From Paludibacteraceae bacterium (GTDB lineage: Bacteria; Bacteroidota; Bacteroidia; Bacteroidales; Paludibacteraceae), in assembly GCA_024401535.1 (NCBI GenBank), contig JAKSKX010000007.1:1-64000 (forward strand): a stretch of 64,000 nucleotides of DNA. Direction: 5' to 3'. A program made the translations under genes and the position numbers. The number at the start of each line of letters is the position of its first letter. Position 1 is the first letter of the stretch. Below the pieces are notes generated by a model. It was given only the letters and a program-made list of their open reading frames with translations. It searched no databases and was not told the DNA's origin. Below, in pieces: positions 1-10,174 of this stretch.

Positions 1-326
1 CGACCCCTTTTGATGCTGCAGTAAAGACATTCTCGCTTTTGGGAATGGACAAGACGAAGCACAAGAATGGTGTACTTTTCTATATCTTGTGCGACGATAG
101 AGCTTTTGCGGTGATAGGAGACAGAGGTATTGACCTTGTTGTGCCTAATGGATTCTGGGACGACATTTGTGCCAGCCTTTCCAATTATTTCAAGCAGGGA
201 GACTTTGCCGGAGGGCTAGAGTTTGCCATTTTGAAGTGCGGTGCTAAACTCAAGGAGTTTTTCCCTTCCGATAGCAGTAACGAGGACGAGTTGCCAAACG
301 ATATTTCCTATGGTAAGAATGAATAG
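1..326 (+). CDS. TPM-domain family protein, C-terminal part (5' truncated by window)
   Basis: The reading frame is open from base 3 to the TAG at 324-326, so the gene begins before the window. The visible part has the pattern DAAVKTFSLLGMDKTK followed by NGVLFYILCDDRAFAVIGD, as in short TPM (PF04536-like) proteins found next to LemA and larger TPM proteins in Bacteroidetes. There is no membrane segment in the visible part and the tail is acidic. It overlaps the next TPM gene by a few bases, which suggests translational coupling. The molecular function of the family is not settled; a role at the envelope is inferred. Confidence 0.75.
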   Translation, partial: TPFDAAVKTFSLLGMDKTKHKNGVLFYILCDDRAFAVIGDRGIDLVVPNGFWDDICASLSNYFKQGDFAGGLEFAILKCGAKLKEFFPSDSSNEDELPNDISYGKNE

Positions 327-1095
327 AATACTTAAATATGCATTGACTTTGCTAATGTCTCTCGTAGTCTTTACTATGAGCGCAGCGGGTATTCCCGATA
401 AGCCCAAAGAGGAGAGACTAGTGAATGATTTTGCTGGTATTCTATCACCAAACACTGTTGCTGTACTTGAGGATTCTTTGGTGCGTGTTTCCAATAGGAC
501 ATCCACTCAAATTGCTGTAGTTACTGTCAACTCTCTTGATGGATATGATGTTTCCCAGTTCGCCTATACCCTCGGAGAAAAATGGGGCGTGGGTGGAGCC
601 AAGAACAATAATGGCGTTGTAATACTTGTTAAGCCGAAGACTCCTGACAGCAGAGGTCAAGCTTTTATTGCTACCGGATATGGACTCGAGGGAGTTCTTC
701 CCGATATCATTTGCGGCAGAATTGTAAATGATATCATGATTCCCTATTTCAAGAGGAACGATTACCAAGGGGGAATCACTGCAGGAACTTACGAGGTAAT
801 AAAGCGAGTTCAAGGCGAATATACTGCAGATCCTTACGACGAGGAAATTGATTGGGTGACAATTCTTATTATGTTTGGTATCATAGGTCTTTTCCTTTAC
901 ATCACCTTCAAGAGCGGTGGGGGCAGTAACTTTGGCGGAGGTAGTGGCAGAAGAAGATACAATGACCATATTACCTATTCCAACGACTCTTTCATCTTCG
1001 GCAGGGGTGGATTCTCTGGCGGAGGTGGCGGAGGCGGTTTCGGCGGTTTTGGCGGCGGTCACTTCGGTGGAGGTGGAGGTGGCGGAAGCTGGTAA
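319..1095 (+). CDS. TPM-domain membrane protein with glycine-rich tail (YgcG-like)
   Basis: The 258-residue product has an N-terminal signal peptide, a TPM domain (about residues 30-165), one membrane segment around 185-205 (TILIMFGIIGLFLYITF) and a C-terminal region made almost only of glycine with F, H, S and W. This is the classic layout of YgcG/TPM proteins with the domain outside the inner membrane. I chose ATG 319; ATG 310 is in frame and equally possible, and both overlap the end of the preceding TPM gene. The pair probably forms an operon with a lemA gene upstream of the window, but that is inference. Confidence 0.8.
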   Translation: MNRILKYALTLLMSLVVFTMSAAGIPDKPKEERLVNDFAGILSPNTVAVLEDSLVRVSNRTSTQIAVVTVNSLDGYDVSQFAYTLGEKWGVGGAKNNNGVVILVKPKTPDSRGQAFIATGYGLEGVLPDIICGRIVNDIMIPYFKRNDYQGGITAGTYEVIKRVQGEYTADPYDEEIDWVTILIMFGIIGLFLYITFKSGGGSNFGGGSGRRRYNDHITYSNDSFIFGRGGFSGGGGGGGFGGFGGGHFGGGGGGGSW

Positions 1096-1132
1096 CTACT
1101 TTTTTTAACTGATAATAACAATAAAACGATAA

Positions 1133-2230
1133 ATGGGTAAGATTATTCTGACTGGTGACCGTCCTACGGGCAAGCTTCACCTCGGACATTATGTAGGTTC
1201 TCTAAAGCGTCGTGTTGAGTTGCAGAACTCTGGCGAGTTTGAGAAGATTTTTATTATGATTGCTGATGCTCAGGCTTTGACTGACAATGCTGACAATCCC
1301 GAGAAGGTGCGTCAGAACATTATCGAGGTTGCGCTTGACTACCTTTCTGTAGGTATTGACCCTACTAAGTCAACAATCTTTATACAGAGCCAGGTTGCTG
1401 AGCTTACTGAACTTGCTTTCTATTACATGAACCTTGTTACAGTTAGCCGTGTTCAGCGCAATCCGACTGTTAAGACTGAAATCAAGTTGAGAAACTTCGA
1501 GGCTAACATCCCTGTTGGTTTCTTCTGCTATCCTATCTCTCAGGCTTCGGATATTACTGCCTTCCGCGCAACTACAGTTCCTGTAGGTGAGGACCAGGCT
1601 CCGATGATCGAGCAGACTCGTGAAATTGTAGCTCGTTTCAACAATATCTATGGCGAGACTCTTGTCGAGCCTAACATCCTTCTCCCTGACAATGCGGCTT
1701 GTCTTCGTTTGCCAGGTACAGACGGAAAGGCAAAGATGAGCAAGAGCCTTGGAAACTGTATCTATCTTTCGGACTCTGAGGCAGATGTCCAGAAGAAGGT
1801 CAAGTCTATGTTTACCGACCCTACTCACTTGAAGGTTTCTGACCCAGGTAAGCTTGAGGGCAACACAGTGTTCACATACCTTGACGCTTTCAGCCGTGAC
1901 GAGCATTTCGCAGAGTTCCTTCCAGAGTACAAGTGCCTTCAGGAGTTGAAGGACCACTATACAAGAGGTGGACTTGGTGACATGAAGGTTAAGATGTTCC
2001 TTAACTCTATCCTTCAGGAGGAGCTTCGTCCAATTCGTGAGCGCAGAAAAGAGCTTGAGAAGGACATCGTTGACGTGTACCGTATCCTAAAGGAGGGTTC
2101 TGATGTTGCAAGAGCTGTAGCTGCCGATACTTTGGCTGACGTCAAGCGCGCGATGAAGATTAACTACTTCGAGGACCAGGAGTTGATTCAGGAGCAGGCA
2201 AAAAGATATGCTGAACTAGCTAATCAGTAA
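1133..2230 (+). CDS. trpS: tryptophan--tRNA ligase
   Basis: This 365-residue class I aminoacyl-tRNA synthetase charges tRNA-Trp in the cytoplasm. The HIGH-type motif is HLGH at residues 16-19 after TGDRPTG, and the KMSKS loop is at residues 201-205, both typical of TrpRS. Length is slightly above the usual 330-350. The start ATG at 1133 follows an AT-rich spacer without a Shine-Dalgarno sequence, as is normal in Bacteroidetes. A strong hairpin with a T-rich tail lies right behind the stop, so the gene ends its transcription unit. Confidence 0.97.
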   Translation: MGKIILTGDRPTGKLHLGHYVGSLKRRVELQNSGEFEKIFIMIADAQALTDNADNPEKVRQNIIEVALDYLSVGIDPTKSTIFIQSQVAELTELAFYYMNLVTVSRVQRNPTVKTEIKLRNFEANIPVGFFCYPISQASDITAFRATTVPVGEDQAPMIEQTREIVARFNNIYGETLVEPNILLPDNAACLRLPGTDGKAKMSKSLGNCIYLSDSEADVQKKVKSMFTDPTHLKVSDPGKLEGNTVFTYLDAFSRDEHFAEFLPEYKCLQELKDHYTRGGLGDMKVKMFLNSILQEELRPIRERRKELEKDIVDVYRILKEGSDVARAVAADTLADVKRAMKINYFEDQELIQEQAKRYAELANQ

Positions 2231-2246
2231 ATCCCATGCAATTTCT

Positions 2247-2294
2247 AAAAGGGTGGAGTGACATGAAGATGTCGTTCCACCCTTTTGTTTTTGC
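2247..2294 (+). terminator. intrinsic terminator after trpS
   Basis: An 18-bp stem, AAAAGGGTGGAGTGACAT against ATGTCGTTCCACCCTTTT with only two G-T wobbles, closes a GAAG loop and runs into TTTTGTTTTT. Confidence 0.85.
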
Positions 2295-2529
2295 GTTTCG
2301 ATGTCTGTCGTGTCACAGTTAGTTTCCATTTTTCCCCTTTTGTGCTTTGTATGGTGTCGGACGGCAAATACAAAGAAGCCAATCTTCTCAAACTTTGCCA
2401 ATGGACAAATTTTAAGTTTCATGCAGGTAACAACCTCTCTTCAGAGGGGAATAAGCCTTTTGCAGTTCCTTTATCAGTATCTTTTGATTAAAAATACACC
2501 GGGAGTATGAATATTCCTGTCTGTTTTGT
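2295..2529. other. non-coding spacer between trpS and the WYL gene
   Basis: No convincing gene or structured element is visible here. Short open frames overlap each other and look like chance frames. Confidence 0.5.
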
Positions 2530-2537
2530 TACCTTTG
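2530..2537 (+). promoter_or_regulatory. Bacteroidetes -7 element for the WYL gene
   Basis: TACCTTTG matches TAnnTTTG and lies 36 bases before ATG 2574. Confidence 0.6.
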
Positions 2538-2573
2538 CTTCGATTTACTTCCAAACAAATAAATCTGCTAAAA

Positions 2574-3476
2574 ATGAGCAAGACTTCCTTTATAAGATAT
2601 GTATGGCTGGTGTCAATCATCCGCCAGTACGGACACATAACTCTTAGCCAGATACAAGATGAGTGGAGGCGCTCGAGTTTGAGTGATAATTTCACGGATC
2701 TTCCCCGTCGTACCTTTGCTTCACACAAGGATGCGGTAGAGGAAATGTTCGGCATTAAAATAAAGGTCAACGGTTACAACCAGTACTATATAGCTGAAGA
2801 GGAGGACACGACTGGGCTTCATAATGTACTGCTCGATTCATTCGCCATAAAGAATATCTTTAGCATGGTTCCAAGTCTGGAGGGCAGAATCCTATACGAG
2901 AACGTGCCTTCTGGCCACAAGTACCTGGTAAGTATAGTGGAAAGCATGAAGATGTCCAGGAAACTGGCTATACATTACCATAAGTTCGGTGCTTCGGAAT
3001 CGAACTTGCATTATTGCAACCCGTTGGCGCTAAAGACCTACAGAAGACGCTGGTATCTTATTGCCCAAGATTCAGAGAATACGGATTACATTTTCCCTTT
3101 GGCTTTGGACAGAATATCATCTCTGGAGGAGCTTGACGAGACGTTCTTCATGCCAAAGGGCTTTGATGCGCAAACTTATCTGAGAAATTGCGTGGGAATG
3201 TTCAACAACAATGATATAAAGCCCGAAAAAATCGTGTTCCGAACAACTGAAATTGCTGCGGACTATGTCAGAACTCTGCCATTCCACCATTCGCAGAAGG
3301 AGTTGCGCACTGAGGACGGGTGGGTGTATTTCGAACTGTTTGTCAAGCCTACCTATGACTTGAAGCAGCAGTTCATCGAGCAGATGGACGGGCTTGAGGT
3401 TATGGAACCGCTCAGTTTGAGGAACAGTATGGCTGAAATAGCAGAGTCTATATTGAAAAGGTATTCTAAACAGTAA
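2574..3476 (+). CDS. WYL-domain transcriptional regulator
   Basis: The 300-residue protein has an N-terminal winged-helix part (about 1-75), a WYL domain (about 110-185) with NPLALKTYRRRWYLIAQD, and a C-terminal WCX-like region ending in the helix SMAEIAESILKRY. WYL proteins are DNA-binding regulators thought to sense nucleic-acid or nucleotide ligands; many sit near defence genes, but here the neighbours are a housekeeping gene and a lipoprotein. ATG 2574 was chosen because it follows a -7 element and starts the folded region. The target is unknown. Confidence 0.85.
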   Translation: MSKTSFIRYVWLVSIIRQYGHITLSQIQDEWRRSSLSDNFTDLPRRTFASHKDAVEEMFGIKIKVNGYNQYYIAEEEDTTGLHNVLLDSFAIKNIFSMVPSLEGRILYENVPSGHKYLVSIVESMKMSRKLAIHYHKFGASESNLHYCNPLALKTYRRRWYLIAQDSENTDYIFPLALDRISSLEELDETFFMPKGFDAQTYLRNCVGMFNNNDIKPEKIVFRTTEIAADYVRTLPFHHSQKELRTEDGWVYFELFVKPTYDLKQQFIEQMDGLEVMEPLSLRNSMAEIAESILKRYSKQ

Positions 3477-3576
3477 TAATGGGATAAAAGTTGTTTTAAA
3501 GCAATAAAATCTGTATATTTGTTGAAAGAGAGTGTTTTTTTTGTATGTTTTTCTTGGTCGTTTTTAGAATTGTTCT

Positions 3577-3584
3577 TATGTTTG
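3577..3584 (+). promoter_or_regulatory. -7 element upstream of small lipoprotein
   Basis: TATGTTTG fits TAnnTTTG and leaves a leader of roughly 90 bases before ATG 3679. A second match, TATATTTG, is at 3514-3521, so two start sites are possible. Confidence 0.45.
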
Positions 3585-3678
3585 CATCCGAAACGAGGGA
3601 TAAACGGGCTAAAGTAAACGCTTTCCGACAGTTTCAATAGATAAGAATTGTTTAACTAATAAAATTGATAAAAAGATT

Positions 3679-4170
3679 ATGAAGAAGATTTTTAATCTTG
3701 CAGTTATTTTGTCAACACTTTTCGCAGGTGTAGCTTTCACTTCATGTGAGGATGACGAGGAGGATTCAAAGGAGAACGCTGAGAAGCAGGGTAAGACTGA
3801 GCTTCAGGTAGTTAAGGGCGGTGAGTACTCTTGCTCAAACGCAGTTAAGGCTTTCTCTTTCAAGGTAACTGATGCTAAGGGAACTTATATTGATGGTACT
3901 CAGGAGGTAACTTTCAAGATCGATGGTTTCGATGGTGACATTACTCTTTCTGATGCTGGTAACTCTTATCTAATCTGGAATGGTACTCAGTTCGTTTCAG
4001 CTAATACTGCAACTGCTAAGGATCATGTAAAGGATATCGTTATGTGCCTTGCATACAAGAACTCTAAGGCTGATTACACAATCACTTCAGCTACAGTTAA
4101 CGACACAATGAATGGTCTTGGTGCTACAGAGTCTAAGTTCTCTGCTAACAACCGTGAGGCTAACAAGTAA
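3679..4170 (+). CDS. small predicted surface lipoprotein
   Basis: This 163-residue protein has a signal peptide ending in the lipobox FTSC, followed at once by EDDEED, which resembles the acidic export signal that sends Bacteroidetes lipoproteins to the cell surface. The remaining ~130 residues look like one beta-rich domain (DITLSDAGNSYLIWNGTQF). I do not recognise the family. Codon use is that of highly expressed genes here (AAG, CTT, GCT, GGT), which suggests an abundant protein. It is monocistronic, with its own promoter-like elements and terminator. Confidence 0.75.
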   Translation: MKKIFNLAVILSTLFAGVAFTSCEDDEEDSKENAEKQGKTELQVVKGGEYSCSNAVKAFSFKVTDAKGTYIDGTQEVTFKIDGFDGDITLSDAGNSYLIWNGTQFVSANTATAKDHVKDIVMCLAYKNSKADYTITSATVNDTMNGLGATESKFSANNREANK

Positions 4171-4195
4171 TTGCAAGTCAAAAGCTTCAAAGAAT

Positions 4196-4229
4196 AAGAG
4201 CTACACCGCAAGGTGTGGCTCTTTTTTTT
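4196..4229 (+). terminator. intrinsic terminator after lipoprotein gene
   Basis: A 12-bp stem, AAGAGCTACACC against GGTGTGGCTCTT with one wobble, closes a GCAA tetraloop and is followed by a T run. Confidence 0.88.
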
Positions 4230-4304
4230 GTGTGCGATGCGCATTAAACTGTAGCTTAAAATGTTATGTAGCATAAACCTATATTTTATTAAAAAATTAT
4301 TACA

Positions 4305-4332
4305 TAACTTTGAAAATAAATATCTATCTTTG
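4305..4332 (+). promoter_or_regulatory. promoter region of the cellobiose phosphorylase gene
   Basis: TATCTTTG at 4325-4332 matches the -7 consensus. TAACTTTG at 4305-4312 also matches and may be a second start or provide an upstream TTTG. The leader would be about 80 bases. Confidence 0.6.
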
Positions 4333-4417
4333 CCGAACGTTGTGTGTTGTGTGCTTCCTATTGCGCCCAGTTCATGGCGAGAAAAAGATAATATAAAATA
4401 AATTTAAGAATAAAAAC

Positions 4418-6907
4418 ATGGATTTCGGACATTTTGACGATGCGAACCGTGAGTTCGTCATCACCAATCCCGCAACACCATTCCCTTGGATTAACTACCT
4501 AGGAAATGAGGACTTCTTCGGTTTGATCTCTAATACAGCCGGAGGTTATGACTTCTACAAGGACGCTAAGTTCCGTCGTATCACTCGTTACCGTTACAAC
4601 GGTGTACCTATGGATAACGGTGGTCGTTACTTCTACATCAACGACAACGGTACTGTTTGGAACCCAGGTTGGAAGCCTTGCAAGACTCCACTTGACTCAT
4701 ACGAGTGCCGTCATGGTATGAACTACACTCGCATCACTGGTTCTAAGAACGGTATCGAGGCGTCAGTTCTTTTCTTCGTTCCTTTGAAGACTTGGGCTGA
4801 GGTTCAGAAGGTAACTTTGAGAAACACTTCTCCTGTTGCCAAGAAGATCAAGTTGTTCTCTTTCGCTGAGTGGTGTTTGTGGAATGCCGCAACAGATATG
4901 GAGAACTTCCAGCGTAACTGGTCAACTGGTGAGGTTGAGATCGACGGAAGCGTAATCTATCACAAGACAGAGTACAAGGAGCGTCGTGACCACTACGCAT
5001 ACTACGCAGTAACAAATGCAAAGATTGACGGTTACGATACTGACCGTGAGTCATTCATCGGTCTATACAACGAGTTCGCTGACCCTCAGTGTGTAATGGC
5101 TGGTAAGCCAGGTAACTCTTTGGCACACGGTTGGTCGCCTATCGCTTCTCACTACATCGAGGTTGAGCTTCAGCCAGGAGAGAGCAAGGACTACATCTTC
5201 GTCCTTGGTTATGTAGAGAACAAGCAGGAGGAGAAGTTCTCTAAGGAGGACATCGCACGCAAGAAGAGCGGCGAGTTGATTTCTTCTCAGGATTCAGACG
5301 TAACTCTAGTAAACAAGAAGAAGGCACAGGAGCTAATCAAGAGATTCTCTACAGTAGAGGCAGTTGACGCTGCATTCGCAGAGTTGGCTAATATGTGGGA
5401 TATCCTTCTTGACAAGTACGTTGTTAAGTCAGAGGATGACAAGCTTAACCGTATGGTTAATATCTGGAGCCAGTACCAGTGTATGATCACATTCAACTTC
5501 TCTCGTTCAGCTTCATTCTTCGAGAGCGGTGTTGGTCGTGGTATGGGATTCCGTGACTCTAACCAGGACTTGGTTGGTTTCGTTCACCAGATTCCTTCTC
5601 GTGCTCGCGAGCGTATAATTGATATCGCATCTACTCAGTTCCCTGACGGAGGTTGCTACCACCAGTACCAGCCACTTACTAAGCACGGTAACAATGACAT
5701 CGGTGGTGGATTCAACGATGACCCATGCTGGTTGATCTTCGGTACTGCTGCATACGTTAAGGAGTCAGGAGACTTCTCTATCCTTAAGGAGCCAGTTCCA
5801 TTCGATAACAAGCCAGGTACAGAGGTTTCATTGTTCGAGCACTTGAAGATTTCTTTCAACCACGTTGTTAACAACCTTGGACCTCACATGTTGCCACTAA
5901 TCGGTCGTGCTGACTGGAACGACTGTTTGAACTTGAACTGCTTCTCTTGGGATCCAAACGAGTCATTCCAGACTACAGAGAACAATTCAGTAGGTTCAAA
6001 GGCTGAGTCTTTGATGATTGCAGGTTTGTTCGTAGTAACTGGTAAGGACTACGTAGAGCTATGTAAGGAGATCGGTGAGACTGCAGAGGCTGAGCGCGCA
6101 CAGAAGTGCATCGACTCTATGGTTGAGGCAGTTAAGAAGCACGGTTGGGACGGAGAGTGGTACCTACGTGCATACGACTTCTACGGAAACAAGATCGGTT
6201 CTAACGAGTGTGAGGAAGGTAAGATCTTCATCGAGTCTCAGGGATTCTGTACAATGGCAGGTATCGGACTTGAGGAGGGTATGGTTGACAAGGCTATCGA
6301 CTCATGTAAGAAGTATCTTGACTGTGAGCACGGTATGGTACTTAACAACCCTGCCTACACAACTTACCACGTTGAGATGGGTGAGATTTCTTCTTATCCT
6401 GCAGGTTACAAGGAGAACGCAGGTATCTTCTGTCACAATAACCCTTGGGTAATCATCGGTGAGACAGTTGCTTCTCGTGGTAACGATGCTTGGGAGTTGT
6501 TCCGCAAGATCGCACCTATGTACTTGAAGGATCAGGCACTTCACAAGGTTGAGCCATACGTAAACTGCCAGATGGTTGCCGGTAAGGACGCTGCTAAGCC
6601 AGGTGAGGGTAAGAACTCTTGGTTGACAGGTACAGCTGCTTGGATGTGGTTGACTGTTTCCCAGTACTTGCTAGGTATCAAGCCTTCTTACAAGGGATTG
6701 GAGATCAACCCATGTCTTCCATCAGACATGAAGCCTTACTCTGTAAACCGTAAGTTCCGTGACGCTGACTACAGCATCAAGGTTGTTCCTAACGGTACTC
6801 AGAAGGGTGTCAAGAAGGTTATTGTTAACGGTAAGGAGATTGCAGGAAACGTCGTTCCTATGCAGCCTGCTGGTAGCAAGAACACTGTTGAGGTAATAAT
6901 GGGATAA
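4418..6907 (+). CDS. cellobiose phosphorylase (GH94)
   Basis: The 829-residue cytoplasmic enzyme is predicted to split cellobiose with phosphate into glucose 1-phosphate and glucose. Its length fits GH94 cellobiose phosphorylases. Recognisable parts are the N-terminal segment with [13 protein letters not shown], the conserved block [11 protein letters not shown], and the catalytic-region motif RADWNDCLN, whose acidic residues are D499 and D502. There is no signal peptide. It heads a set with a GH5 endoglucanase and a GPH transporter, which supports cellobiose rather than chitobiose as substrate. Codon use indicates high expression. Confidence 0.93.
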   Translation: MDFGHFDDANREFVITNPATPFPWINYLGNEDFFGLISNTAGGYDFYKDAKFRRITRYRYNGVPMDNGGRYFYINDNGTVWNPGWKPCKTPLDSYECRHGMNYTRITGSKNGIEASVLFFVPLKTWAEVQKVTLRNTSPVAKKIKLFSFAEWCLWNAATDMENFQRNWSTGEVEIDGSVIYHKTEYKERRDHYAYYAVTNAKIDGYDTDRESFIGLYNEFADPQCVMAGKPGNSLAHGWSPIASHYIEVELQPGESKDYIFVLGYVENKQEEKFSKEDIARKKSGELISSQDSDVTLVNKKKAQELIKRFSTVEAVDAAFAELANMWDILLDKYVVKSEDDKLNRMVNIWSQYQCMITFNFSRSASFFESGVGRGMGFRDSNQDLVGFVHQIPSRARERIIDIASTQFPDGGCYHQYQPLTKHGNNDIGGGFNDDPCWLIFGTAAYVKESGDFSILKEPVPFDNKPGTEVSLFEHLKISFNHVVNNLGPHMLPLIGRADWNDCLNLNCFSWDPNESFQTTENNSVGSKAESLMIAGLFVVTGKDYVELCKEIGETAEAERAQKCIDSMVEAVKKHGWDGEWYLRAYDFYGNKIGSNECEEGKIFIESQGFCTMAGIGLEEGMVDKAIDSCKKYLDCEHGMVLNNPAYTTYHVEMGEISSYPAGYKENAGIFCHNNPWVIIGETVASRGNDAWELFRKIAPMYLKDQALHKVEPYVNCQMVAGKDAAKPGEGKNSWLTGTAAWMWLTVSQYLLGIKPSYKGLEINPCLPSDMKPYSVNRKFRDADYSIKVVPNGTQKGVKKVIVNGKEIAGNVVPMQPAGSKNTVEVIMG

Positions 6908-6923
6908 TATATCCTTGAAACAT

Positions 6924-6970
6924 AAGAGTTGCAGGTGGGGTTTCCATCCTGCACTCTTTTGTTTGTTTTT
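6924..6970 (+). terminator. terminator between GH94 and GH5 genes
   Basis: AAGAGTTGCAGG pairs with CCTGCACTCTT with one bulged T, and T-rich sequence follows. No clear promoter lies between it and the GH5 gene, so it may only attenuate transcription. Confidence 0.7.
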
Positions 6971-7005
6971 ATCAAAGACTGAACAATAATATTAAAAGCA
7001 ATTCA

Positions 7006-8181
7006 ATGAAGAAACTGATTGTTGCTCTTGTTTCTTTTCTTATGGTTCTTGCTACTTCATGTAACCAGAAGAACGAGGAGCCGCAGGTATTCAAAGATTC
7101 TATTCCTGCAGTTGAGCTATACGGCGCATTGCAAGTAAAAGGTCTTCAGTTGTGCGATCAGCATGGTGATCCCGTACAGCTCGGAGGAATCAGCACGATG
7201 GGTTATCAGTGGTTCGGCCAGTGCTACACTAGAGAGTCTATCGAGATGATGGTTAAAGAATGGCACATCAAGATTCTCCGTCTCGCTATGTATGTCGAGG
7301 AGGGAGGATACAATTATAAACCAGAGATACGTGATGAGATGTGTAATCTCATCGACATCTGTGAGGAGCTTGGCATCTATTGTATTATGGACTGGCATAT
7401 ATTGTCTCCAGGTAATCCGTTAGATCCTAAGTATTCCAAGGCTGAAGATTTCTTTAAGTTTATGGCTAAAAGAAATGCAGGTAAGCCTCATGTACTATAT
7501 GAGATTTGCAACGAACCTAACGGCAGCAAGGTAACTTGGGACACTATCGCAACTTATGCTAATAAGATTATACCTATTCTTCATAGTGCAGCGGACAGTG
7601 TGGGAGCGCCTCATCCAATCGTAATTGTTGGAACTCCTCAGTGGTGTCAGCTTGTTGACGCCTGTATCAAGGATGGTCGTACTCAGGGTAACGGACTTGA
7701 TCTTGACGCATATCTTCCAGACAATGACAAGAGATTGAAGTTCGATAACGTAATGTATAACTTCCATTTCTATGCAGGTTCACATAACGAGGGACATTTG
7801 GAGAAGGGAAAGGAGAACTACTATGACATGTACACTTACATGTATGACGTTCTTGGTCGTATTCCTGTATTTTGTTCTGAGTTCGGTTGTGTAGAAGCTT
7901 GGGGTGGCGGTGACGAGGACTTCGACCGTACAGACAAGTGGTTGCTTATGCTTTCGGGAAACAATGCAGGTAAACAGAAGGTAAGTTTCTGTAACTGGAG
8001 TTTCTGTGACAAGGACGAAACATCTTCAATCTTCCTTCCTGGTTCATGCAAGTCAAAGGAGTGGGAGAAGCGTTCTCCGGCAGGCGAGTACATGAAGCGC
8101 GTGCTTGCAGTTGTTAACGGAGGAATTAAGGATACAACGGTGCTTAAGCGTTCAAATATATATTTGAAGCCTGAGCAGTAA
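7006..8181 (+). CDS. endo-beta-1,4-glucanase lipoprotein (GH5, probably subfamily 2)
   Basis: The 391-residue product has a lipoprotein signal with ATSC and then a single GH5 barrel. The acid/base is E170 in YEICNEPNG and the nucleophile is E292 in FCSEFG; the strand LGIYCIMDWHILSPGNP is typical of GH5_2 cellulases. It is predicted to sit in the outer membrane or periplasm and cut cellulose or mixed-link beta-glucan to cello-oligosaccharides. It lies between the cellobiose phosphorylase and a sugar symporter, so its product feeds both. There is no carbohydrate-binding module and no susC/susD pair nearby. Confidence 0.92.
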   Translation: MKKLIVALVSFLMVLATSCNQKNEEPQVFKDSIPAVELYGALQVKGLQLCDQHGDPVQLGGISTMGYQWFGQCYTRESIEMMVKEWHIKILRLAMYVEEGGYNYKPEIRDEMCNLIDICEELGIYCIMDWHILSPGNPLDPKYSKAEDFFKFMAKRNAGKPHVLYEICNEPNGSKVTWDTIATYANKIIPILHSAADSVGAPHPIVIVGTPQWCQLVDACIKDGRTQGNGLDLDAYLPDNDKRLKFDNVMYNFHFYAGSHNEGHLEKGKENYYDMYTYMYDVLGRIPVFCSEFGCVEAWGGGDEDFDRTDKWLLMLSGNNAGKQKVSFCNWSFCDKDETSSIFLPGSCKSKEWEKRSPAGEYMKRVLAVVNGGIKDTTVLKRSNIYLKPEQ

Positions 8182-8232
8182 TGACAAGTAATCTTTTAAC
8201 AATAAATCTATACAAATAAAACACAAATAATT

Positions 8233-9918
8233 ATGGCATTAATTGACGAAAACAATCACAAGCTTAGCGTGCTTGAGAAGTGCGCGTATGGAGCTGGAGA
8301 TTTGGCGTGCAACCTATTTTGGGGTATCGTATGTATCGCCAGTATGTTCTATTCTGATATCTTTGGATTGAAACCTGCTGATGCTGGTTTTATGATGATG
8401 ATTATCAGTTGGTTGGATATTGTGATTGACGTATTTATCGGAGGCGCTTCCGATAGGTGTAACACAAAGTATGGTAAGTTCCGTCCTTGGATTCTTTACG
8501 GATTGGTTCCATTCTGTGTGGCAGGTGTATTTGCATTCCGCACTCCAGAACTCTCTATGACTGGAAAGTTGATATATGCTTATATTTCTTTCTTCTTGTT
8601 CAGAATTCTTTACGCTGTAGTAAACGTGCCTTACGGTGCTTTGCTCGGAGTTCTTTCTAAAGATCCAGAGGAGAGAGACTCAGTTTCTGCATATAGAAAT
8701 ATTGGTGCCCAGATTGGTTTCTGGTTGAGCTTCGCAATGGTAATGGACTTTGCTGATATGATGCAGGATGCAACAGGAGCTTCAACATCTTCTTCATTTT
8801 ACTATGTAGTGTTGATTTACGGTATTGTTGCTTTGGCATTGCTGTTCTTTACATTCAAGTTCACAAGAGAGCGTGTTAAGCCAATTAAGGAGCAGAACAA
8901 CAGTTTGAAGGAAGACCTTTCCGACCTTGCGTCAAATCGTCAGTGGTGGTGCCTTTCTTTAGCTGGAATTGCATTGATTCTTTTCACTGCATGTCATAAC
9001 TCTACTGCTACATATTATGCAAAGTATTTCCTTGCTGATATAGAGATTGTTGAGCCTGCAAGTAAGATTCTTGAAATCTCAAAGACTCAAGATAACAAGG
9101 AGACTCCTATCTACAGATTGGAGAACGGAAGATTGGATACTCTATCAGTAGGAAAGATGGTCGTTAACGGCGATACAGTAAATATTGAAAGATGTTTCGA
9201 GACTATCGGAGCTGACGGCAAGTTGGCTAACATCAAGTCTGTTAGAGGTGAGGATACAGAGGTTAAGGTTGGTGACTGCGTAAGTTTCTTTAAGTACAAT
9301 ATCGAGGGTACTTGTTTCGGAATGAAGGTTAACTGGCAGAGATTCTACTCTTGGTTTGCTTCTCTTGGAACATTGTTCACTATTCTTGGTACAATGCTTA
9401 TCAAGCCTATAGTTACAAGATTCGGAAAGAAGCCAGTTTGGATTGGATGTTTCATTCTTTCGGCTTTGGTTTCGCTTCTATTCTTGTTCATCCCTAAGGA
9501 TAGCCTTTCTACAATCATCGTACTAAACTGTTTGTTTACTTTGATTATTGGCCCGACTGGATTTATCATGTGGAGTATGTACGCTGACGTAGCTGATAAC
9601 GCAGAGGTTGAGACAGGTCGTCGTGCAACAGGTTTGATTTATACTTCTGCCACAATGGCTCAGAAGTTGGGTTACTCAATCGCTAACTCGCTTCCATTGT
9701 TCGGTCTAGCAATCATCGGCTTCATTTCAAACGATGTTAACATTACTTCTGACATCAAGGAATCTGTAAAGGTTATCTTCGTTTTGGTTCCATTGATAGG
9801 AGCTGCGTTGGGAGTTCTTGCTTTGGTATTCTATACAATCGACAATAAGAAGATTGAGGAGAATGCAAAGAAGCTTGCAGAAATGAAGGCTAATAAGGAA
9901 AGTGTTGTAGCAGAGTAA
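8233..9918 (+). CDS. GPH-family sugar/cation symporter, likely cellobiose importer
   Basis: The 561-residue inner-membrane protein belongs to the glycoside-pentoside-hexuronide (MelB-like) group: EKCAYGAGDLACNLFWG at the start and MWSMYADVADNAEVETGRRATG in the second half are hallmarks. Family members usually have about 450-500 residues; the extra length is a hydrophilic insert of about 95 residues (roughly 267-363) between predicted helices 7 and 8. By MelB topology this loop faces the periplasm. Position behind GH94 and GH5 suggests cellobiose or short cellodextrins as substrate, which is inference. Confidence 0.88.
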   Translation: MALIDENNHKLSVLEKCAYGAGDLACNLFWGIVCIASMFYSDIFGLKPADAGFMMMIISWLDIVIDVFIGGASDRCNTKYGKFRPWILYGLVPFCVAGVFAFRTPELSMTGKLIYAYISFFLFRILYAVVNVPYGALLGVLSKDPEERDSVSAYRNIGAQIGFWLSFAMVMDFADMMQDATGASTSSSFYYVVLIYGIVALALLFFTFKFTRERVKPIKEQNNSLKEDLSDLASNRQWWCLSLAGIALILFTACHNSTATYYAKYFLADIEIVEPASKILEISKTQDNKETPIYRLENGRLDTLSVGKMVVNGDTVNIERCFETIGADGKLANIKSVRGEDTEVKVGDCVSFFKYNIEGTCFGMKVNWQRFYSWFASLGTLFTILGTMLIKPIVTRFGKKPVWIGCFILSALVSLLFLFIPKDSLSTIIVLNCLFTLIIGPTGFIMWSMYADVADNAEVETGRRATGLIYTSATMAQKLGYSIANSLPLFGLAIIGFISNDVNITSDIKESVKVIFVLVPLIGAALGVLALVFYTIDNKKIEENAKKLAEMKANKESVVAE

Positions 9919-9939
9919 AATTAAAATAAAACTCATACG

Positions 9940-9977
9940 AAGAGGGTTGCTCGAAAGAGTTGCCCTCTTTTGTTTGT
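9940..9977 (+). terminator. terminator of the cellobiose locus
   Basis: AGAGGGTTGCTC and GAGTTGCCCTCT pair around a GAAA loop, with wobbles and one mismatch, and TTTTGTTTG follows. Confidence 0.75.
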
Positions 9978-10141
9978 TATAATAAGATGTTTCTTGGTCA
10001 TGTAAGCGAATATTATTATCGTGGTGTGAGTTCGTAATGACGGGAACTTTTTTACTAGTAATATTTGTGTTAAAAATCCTTAGTTTTGCTCGATTACAAC
10101 ATAAAAATTAAAAAAGGTTGTGAAATTTAGTTGATTATTTT

Positions 10142-10149
10142 TATCTTTG
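10142..10149 (+). promoter_or_regulatory. -7 element of the envelope operon
   Basis: TATCTTTG fits the Bacteroidetes -7 consensus and lies 25 bases before ATG 10175. It probably drives porG-like, uppS, bamA and the first ompH genes. Confidence 0.7.
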
Positions 10150-10174
10150 CTACCAAATTGTGAATTGTAGATAG

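Noticed and set aside
445-1062. Long minus-strand frame opposite the TPM gene
   Set aside because: It is a shadow of the glycine-rich TPM gene and has no domain pattern.
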